A stretch of DNA of 64,000 nucleotides, from assembly GCA_964035545.1 (NCBI GenBank), contig OZ037768.1, forward strand, positions 13,888,175-13,952,174. The letters are read 5' to 3'. Positions 58,801 through 64,000 of the stretch are shown one piece after another. The notes under the pieces are model-generated. The model was not told where the DNA came from. It did not search any database and saw only the letters and a program-made list of their open reading frames with translations. The stretch comes from Bugula neritina (lineage: Eukaryota > Bryozoa > Gymnolaemata > Cheilostomatida > Bugulidae). The first letter of the stretch is position 1, and every line of letters starts with the position of its first letter. A program made the translations under genes and the position numbers.

Positions 58801-61800
58801 TATGTATTAACCCAGAAGTAAAACCAGTCATTCATGCCCCTAGGAGAGTACCTCTCAGCATGATGGATAAATTGAAAAGTGAACTTGACAGAATGGTAAG
58901 GTCCGGAGTTATAGCGAAGGTGGATAAACCTACCCCATGGGTTAGTAGTCTTGTATGTGTTGAGAAGAAAGACGGGCGTCTGCGTCTATGTCTTGATTCA
59001 AAGGATCTGAATAAGGCAGTCATGCGTGAGCACCATAAAATTCCAACCATGGAGGATATTGCTGTCAAATTCTCTGGCATGAAATACTTCAGTATTTTGG
59101 ATATGAAACATGGCTATTGGCATGTCCCGCTCTCAGAAAAAAGCAGCCTGTTGACCACTTTTAACACTCCTTTTGGCCGATACTGTTATCACCGTCTACC
59201 CTTTGGTTTGCACTCTTCAGCTGAAGTGTTTGAAAAGAGAGTTGAGCAGGTTTTTGATGGAATACAGGTGGCGATTTATTTTGATGATCTGATTGTGGCC
59301 GGCAGAACACAAAAGAAACATGATGACAATCTGAAAAAAAACTCTTACAGAGAGCCAGGCAGATGAATGTGAAGTTCAACAGAAACAAGATTCAACTGAA
59401 CAAGATGCAAGTAAAATATCTTGGTCATGTCGTGTCAGGTGATGGATTGAAACCTAATCCTGACAAGATAGAGGCAGTGGAAAAGATGCCAAATTCGACG
59501 GATGTTCAAGGCATACAACGAGTTCTTGGTACGCTCAACTTCTTACGAGCTTACATTCCAAACATGTCTGCTTTGACTGAGCCACTTAAGGAGGTGTTAA
59601 AAAGTGAAGATTGGTTTTGGGAAGAGTTTCAAGATAAAGCCATGGCCATGATCAAGCGATTACTCACCCGAGAGCCGGTTCTGAAGTATTTTGATGTGGA
59701 GGCTAATGTTCAGTTGCAAGTGGATGCATCACAAAGTGGTCTAGGAGCTGTGCTATTTCAGAATGGACAACCTGTAACCTATGCCTCCCGAGCACTAAGT
59801 GATGCTGAGTGCAATTGGCCTCAAATTGACAAGGAGTTGTTGGCTATAGTTTTTGGATGTGAAAGGTTCCACAGTTACGTGTATGGACGTCCTATTAGTG
59901 TTCAGACGGATCACAAACCTTTAGTAAGCATAGTGAAGAAGCCGTCGCAGCTTGCTTCGCCTTGGTTACAGCGTCTGCTGTTGAGATTGCAGAGATATCA
60001 GGTGTTCAATGTTACCCATGTCCCGGGGAGGTACCTATACATAGCTGACACTTTGTCAAGGGCATATCTGCAAAAAATAACAAGTGATCAGCAAGATTTA
60101 GAAGATGAAGTTGTCATGGTTCACTCACTTGAGATCTCTAGAGACTTTGAAGATAGGATGCTAAAAGCCTATCAGGGGAACACTGTGATGCAGCAGCTTT
60201 CTCAGGCCGTGTTTAGTGGGTAGAAATGGAATAACAGAAACCAAGCACCAACATCTCTACGACCCTACTGGAATGTGAGGGATGAACTTTATGAGCGTTG
60301 TGGACTACTATACTTAGGTGAAAGACTTGTCATTCCTCACCGAGAGCGTAGGTATTTCTTAAGGCTGATCCATTCTGGCCACCTTGGTATACAGAAGTGT
60401 CGTGAAAGAGAGCCAAACGATCTGTATATTGGCCTGGATTGTCCCATGACATTCAGGTAGAGGTTGCTAACTGTGTTATTTGTACTCGATTCAGCAATAA
60501 GCAACCGAAAGAGCCTTTGATCCCTCAAGACATCCCAGATCTACCATGGAATAAGGTTGCAATGGATATTTTGGAGTACCAATCCCACAACTATCTGGTT
60601 GTGGTTGATTGTTATTCACACTTTCCGGAGCTCAGGATTCTTAAGCAGAAAAAAGCTGAAGACGTTGTTATGGCGCTGAAGTCAATTTACTCTGTTCATG
60701 GAGTGCCGGTGACAATCATGGCTAATAACATGCCATTCAACAGCCAGCGCATGCGAGAATTCAGCAAAGAATGGGCCTTTGACATAGTCACTTCTAGCCC
60801 ACACTATCATCGAGCAAACGGTTTTGCTGAACATTACGTTCAGACTATAAAACAGTTCTTAAAAAATGTGATTCTTCGGGTGATGATGTTTACCGCAGTC
60901 TACTGGCGTACCGAGGGACCCCGGTAGCTGGTTGCCCCTATAGCCCCGCTGAGATGCTCTTTAATAGAAGTATAAGGAGTGGTCTTCCACTAACTACGGA
61001 AACCCTTAGGCCCAGTATCAAATCTGGACAAGAATCTTTAAGTGAGGCCAGGATGAAGCAAAAGGTCTATTATGACAGAGGCACTCGTCCTTTGCCTGAT
61101 CTTGGGTCAGGAGAGAAAGCCTATGTAAGGACTGGTGAGCAGCAAGAATGGCGTCTTTGTACCATAGTGGATCAACATACAGCACCAAGATCATACATAG
61201 TGGATAATGGCACTAGCGTTGTGAAGCGTACCGTAGTCATCTCAAACCTGTCGCACAGCCGGATGTAGAGCCGGGTATACCAGCTTCTGGACCGAGCACC
61301 ATGGAAAGTTCTGATTGTAATAATCAGTTCCCTGTCAACAAGTCTATCTCGCCGATCCTTGCTGTTCAATCCCCAAGGCCTTTACGTGTCACTCGTGGTG
61401 TATTGCCACAGAAATACAAAGACTATGAGATGAACTAAGTGGTTTATCTCCACAACAATTTGTACATACTGTAAATAGTTCTGTTGTTAATGGTCTAGTT
61501 GCACCTGTTTAATTTGTATACATATGTGTATACATCCAAATTTCACGAAAGGGAGGATGTAATGTTATTCGTTATTATTATATCATTTATACTTGAGTCG
61601 CTAAAACAAAAAGTTATAAAAACAGACCGGAAGCACGAGGACGTTGAAACATGCCTGAAAGTTAATTGTTAATGAATTTGGTATTTCTCTTTGTATCACT
61701 AAACATCCTTTTACTTAAATGTCCCACTTGGCTGGCCAGCCACTATAACTCCCTAGTTTAGGTCCGACATTTATTATAGAGCTACTGGAAACAGAATGAC

Positions 61801-61989
61801 AGGTAATACTGAACACTAATAATACTAACATTGTATACTAATATTACACAAGTAGGTGGGGGTATGGTGGGAAGTGGGGAAGTGGTAACCAAATTGGAGG
61901 GCCGGAGTGGTTCTGGAGAAGCTTTTATTCCACTCAGAGTGATCAAATTGATCTTCGTATATATAGTAGTAGTTAGCAGAGGTGGTGTC
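55820..61989 (-). CDS. Laminin-G domain protein, last exons; one exon split by element F
   Basis: Phase-consistent minus-strand exons are 61989-61849 continuing at 57171-57056 (interrupted by element F), 56743-56501, 56168-56130 and 55955-55820, the last ending in a TGA. Together they give one C-terminal laminin-G domain: SYASFKLENV, SSGLLLYAAN, LSLFMLDGHLNL, ADGLWWSITLLRYHNF, NLPSYILKTGINGCIGDV and a final Cys (TTVGC). The upstream exon part is rich in Pro and Thr, like the linkers before the LG4 domain of laminin alpha chains. Laminin alpha is a guess; other LG proteins fit. A TAA at 57,139-57,141 lies in the domain frame, so the gene may be broken even without F. The 39-bp exon is the least certain. 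Confidence 0.6.
56785..57005. repeat. 20-bp minisatellite in a laminin-G intron
   Basis: About eleven units of GTATGTAGTACGTGTATAAT with T/C variants lie in the intron between the first two domain exons. Confidence 0.92.
57172..57466 (+). repeat. Element F 5' LTR
   Basis: The 295-bp LTR begins TGTAATG and ends ATATTACA. The next bases, TGGTACCACGG, start with the TGG expected of a primer-binding site, but I could not match a tRNA. Confidence 0.95.
57545..58135 (+). CDS. Element F Gag
   Basis: The start is taken as the ATG at 57,545 (MMEGLKPPGELSF), although the frame is open from 57,482. Capsid-like landmarks are WRKWKRSFQNYLLA, a central helix with QVAIMLHCAGEEAYEIF, and FWSLSQSDGEPIDLFVKKL. 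The frame ends at 58,135 and overlaps the pol frame by about 90 bp. The pol frame is +1 relative to gag. Confidence 0.85.
   Translation: MMEGLKPPGELSFDGNVAENWRKWKRSFQNYLLAVNLIVLPKAADSSDPPENVAISKRQVAIMLHCAGEEAYEIFSQFEFATEESADNLEDVLAKFETHCNPKKNILYETFVFWSLSQSDGEPIDLFVKKLKTQAANCEFGQMQERMLLCRVIVGLSDIKLKERLLRDGKITLTNAMDDIKAAETNQTATLKDGRS
58044..59366 (+). pseudogene. Element F pol part 1: knuckle, protease, RT
   Basis: Two zinc-knuckle-like segments (CKFCTFSHLKGKC and CRSCRGLNHFEKAC) precede a retropepsin site KIDTGAQ. RT follows, with VEKKDGRLRLCLD and active-site YFDD near 59,280. The frame is lost at a run of eight A at about 59,333-59,340 and ends at 59,366; the RT thumb continues in another frame. 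Confidence 0.88.
59363..60223 (+). pseudogene. Element F pol part 2: RT connection and RNase H
   Basis: The open frame begins in the RT thumb (KVKYLGHVV-like segment) and has RNase H with QVDASQSGLGAVL, KELLAIVFGCERFHSYVYG, TDHKPLVSI and ADTLSRAY. It ends at a stop at 60,221-60,223. Confidence 0.88.
60275..60927 (+). pseudogene. Element F integrase, inactivated
   Basis: The zinc region starts at 60,275 (LIHSGHLGIQKC) and is broken near 60,450. The core (60,439-60,927) has the first Asp in VAMDILEY and the Glu in GFAEHYVQ, but the second catalytic position reads MANNMPF (AAT, about 60,724) where DN is expected. Frames change again near 60,900. Confidence 0.82.
60954..61438 (+). pseudogene. 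Element F Pol C-terminal region
   Basis: A frame from 60,954 to 61,268 has RPSIKSGQESLSEARMKQK and VYYDRGTRPLPDL, typical of the region after integrase. The family-typical end (LRVTRGVLPQKYKDYEMN) follows at 61,380-61,438 in a different frame. Confidence 0.7.
61558..61848 (+). repeat. Element F 3' LTR
   Basis: This 291-bp copy matches the 5' LTR except for a 4-bp TATA deletion near 61,805 and one or two substitutions. It is preceded by AAAGGGAGGA and followed by CAAGT. Confidence 0.95.
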
Positions 61990-62061
61990 CTAAAAATACA
62001 GTACTTGTCAGCATACTACTGAGTAATAAGAATAAATACACTTTGTAGATGTTATCTATAG

Positions 62062-63327
62062 CTCTAAGTGTAGAGCCACAGAAAAAGTTTTACGCGAGCG
62101 TGACGTGCGTGACGTGCGAGAAATCTCATTAGAATACAACCTAGTGAACTGCCACACACAGTGCATGCGTTGCAAGTGCAAAAATTTATTAGCCAACGAT
62201 GTTAGCGTTAAACTTTACTGCTCACCTACAGACGTTTGTTTTTATGGGGCTGCCACACTACAGTCGAAACGCCATTTTGAACGCGTTTTTGAGGCTAAGC
62301 GATGATCTCTGTGTTGTCACAACTGTCTGATTTCTGAACGCAACTGTCAGTTTTTCGCGATGCGATGAAAGTTCGACATGTCGAACGCTGAACGCTGAAG
62401 TTGAGCGATCAGCCAATCACTGACTGGCCAGGTAAGCCCTGATTGGTTAAGTGCTTTTACTTATTCCACGTGCTACTAGCGAGCATTATTATTTGATTTG
62501 GTTCTTCAAAAATTATATTATTTTACTTGTAAAATAATTATGATGAAGTTATGTATGAAAGTCTCAATAAATTATAAAAATAGGTATTCATTAGATAAAT
62601 TTTGCTGAATTTTATCTACATATTTAGTTTTGCTAATTTGGTTGAATTTTATTAGCGCACTATTTAGTTCTTTAGGCTAGTGAATGAGCTTGAATAAAGC
62701 TAGGTGATCTCATTAAATAAAGCTAGCAGTTTTGAATAATTGAAGCTAGTAAATTAGAATAAAAATAACTAGTAAATCTTATTAAATTATGCTAGTAATT
62801 CTCAATAAATTGCGCTAAATTTGATTGTTGGTTACTGTGGATACTGCAGAAACTGAGTTATGGCATTTCTATTGGTTAAAAGTTTGCTGCGGGGCTAGAG
62901 ACATTTAGCTTTCATCGTTTGTAGTGAACTGTAGTGTGACCAAGAAAAAGTAGGACGTGACGTTGAGGGTATGCGCGAGCAGCTCCAAAATGGCCGCCAC
63001 AGTCGAGTTTCGACTGTAGTGTGTCATGGGCATTAAACTATGTCATCAGATTTGGATATTATAAAAGCGAAAATGCAAACTATATAAAACTGTTTTAATT
63101 CAGCTCGCTAGAAGTTAAATCGTAAATTAAAATAAAAAAATGTGCTCGCTAAATATAACATGGTAATAAGCCAATTAGATCAAACTGTGTCGCACAAGCG
63201 TGTCGCACTTCTCGCTCAGCATGTTCGACGCTTGAAAATCCGCACGCAATGTCCAATTGTTGGGCTGAATGGGATTTCTCGCACGTCACACTCGTTGTAA
63301 GACGCGTCATGTGGCCCTACACTAAGA
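62062..63327. mobile_element. Non-autonomous foldback/TIR element
   Basis: The ends are inverted relatives: AAGTGTAGAGCCACA at 62,066 and, inverted, TTAGTGTAGGGCCACA at the right end, followed on both sides by GTGACGTGCGAGAAATC. A perfect 17-bp inner inverted pair lies at 62,254-62,270 and 63,007-63,023. The interior is AT-rich and non-coding. No target duplication was resolved, and two overlapping elements are possible. Confidence 0.55.
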
Positions 63328-63331
63328 CTAT

Positions 63332-64000
63332 TGGGGTGGCTCGTGAAGCTACCATCATAACAAAAACGGAGAAATGTTAATTCCCTTCTAAGTACAGCAC
63401 GGGAGTCACTAAGTATACTATAAAGATGGCCCGAGACAGCAATCCGCCAATAGGAATCATGAACTATAATTATTAGCTGTGACTTCCGGCGCAATAGTCA
63501 GTTAGGAATAGTCTGGCAAACTGCAAACACTGTGCTGAGTAGTTGTTGATGCATTTTGGATTGGATATCATTGTATAAAATATATTATTGTAACCTGAAC
63601 CTTACTTGCAGAGTTGATTTAGCTTACATGTTATGAAGTAACTTGATTGCACACTAACCCACAATACTGACAAAGATAACAGTGGTGGCAGCGGTGGGAT
63701 CAGCTGTGTATATCAACGATGGAGACTGAGGATGCTGGAACACCCCCACAGCCAATAGAAAGTGAGCGTGGAAATAATGTTGTTCCTGTGAATCATGTAG
63801 TAGAAGAGCAAAGAGCTCCGGGTGAGCTGAATGAGGACCGGTACCGGTTAAAGGCACCCACTTTCACGGGTGAAGAGGAAGTGGAACAATTCATACAAGA
63901 GTTCAGTGACGTGATGGATGTCAGCTAATGGCCACCCAGGGTAGCCCTGCTGAAGCTTAGAATGTCGTTGATGGATTAGGCCAAGCCCTATGGGTTAGGA
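63332..64000 (+). mobile_element. Ty3/gypsy element E, 5' end (A/C/D group), runs off the window
   Basis: A 350-bp LTR (63,332-63,681) starts TGGGGTGGCTCGTGAAGCTACCA, related to the element D LTR start, and ends GATAACA. One base later comes the same 18-base tRNA-Leu primer site as in D (63,683-63,700), and a Gag frame starts at 63,719. Confidence 0.88.
63719..64000 (+). pseudogene. Element E gag, 5' part, with premature stop
   Basis: The frame starts METEDAG and shares LKAPTFTGEEEVEQFIQEF with element D Gag. A TAA at 63,926-63,928 interrupts it where D has a Gln-Trp, and similarity continues in frame afterwards (WPPRVALLKLR) with a second stop before AKPYGLG. Confidence 0.85.

Larger units (their letters stand above)
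57172..61848 (+). mobile_element. Ty3/gypsy element F, nearly complete, several breaks
   Basis: LTRs 57,172-57,466 and 61,558-61,848 run from TGTAATGTTATT to ATATTACA, with a 5-bp target duplication CAAGT (57,167-57,171 and 61,849-61,853). Between them are gag, pol and a short 3' region ending in the polypurine tract AAAGGGAGGA (61,548-61,557). Pol is broken at an A8 run (about 59,333), by a stop at 60,221 and by frame breaks in integrase, which also lacks one catalytic Asp. The LTRs differ mainly by a 4-bp indel and one or two substitutions, so the insertion is recent. It lies antisense inside a laminin-G coding exon. Confidence 0.95.

Overview
This is a window of AT-rich metazoan nuclear DNA. 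The genes are intron-rich with GT/AG splice sites, there is an intron-containing tRNA-Tyr gene, and roughly half the sequence is repeats. The orthologues (a UBE2Q-class ubiquitin-conjugating enzyme, a UPF0489/C5orf22-like protein, a laminin-G domain gene) are animal genes. The mix of Ty3/gypsy elements, tRNA-derived SINEs and TIR elements suggests an invertebrate, perhaps a marine spiralian. The sequence alone does not settle the phylum.

Layout. Bases 1-10,000 are mostly non-coding, with a LINE remnant, a tandem duplication, a SINE and weak exon-like segments. Bases 10,027-31,476 are a stack of LTR retrotransposons. Element A is a decayed minus-strand copy. Element C is a decayed plus-strand copy of the same broad family. 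Element B, a different Ty3/gypsy element (5-bp target duplication TCAAG), sits inside the RNase H region of C, and a solo LTR sits inside B. Element D is a young minus-strand copy (LTRs appear to differ at one position) beside C. Bases 31,481-35,090 are a TIR-bounded DNA element with a nested hAT-like MITE and a decayed nuclease-like protein. A complete 10-exon UBE2Q gene (36,692-44,159, minus) carries tRNA-Tyr in an intron. Bases 44,300-48,350 are degenerate TTAGTA-type simple repeat with another MITE. A 10-exon UPF0489 gene (50,489-54,877, plus) follows. From 55,820 to 61,989 (minus) lie the last exons of a laminin-G gene, one exon being split by a 4.7-kb Ty3/gypsy element, F. The window ends with a foldback element and the 5' end of another copy (E) of the A/C/D group.

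Main points of interest. The A/C/D group carries, downstream of pol, a third reading frame encoding a two-finger zinc protein with a C-terminal coiled coil; the fingers are recognisable in three diverged copies. In D the gag end carries a textbook -1 frameshift signal: G TTA AAC, a 5-nt spacer, then a perfect 10-bp GC stem. This leads into an Arg-rich frame that ends at a G16 tract where pol begins in yet another frame. The UPF0489 protein has an N-terminal membrane anchor and arginase-like metal-ligand motifs.

Host exon models were built by hand from splice sites and phase. The UBE2Q model (375 codons) and the UPF0489 model (513 codons) close without a frame error.
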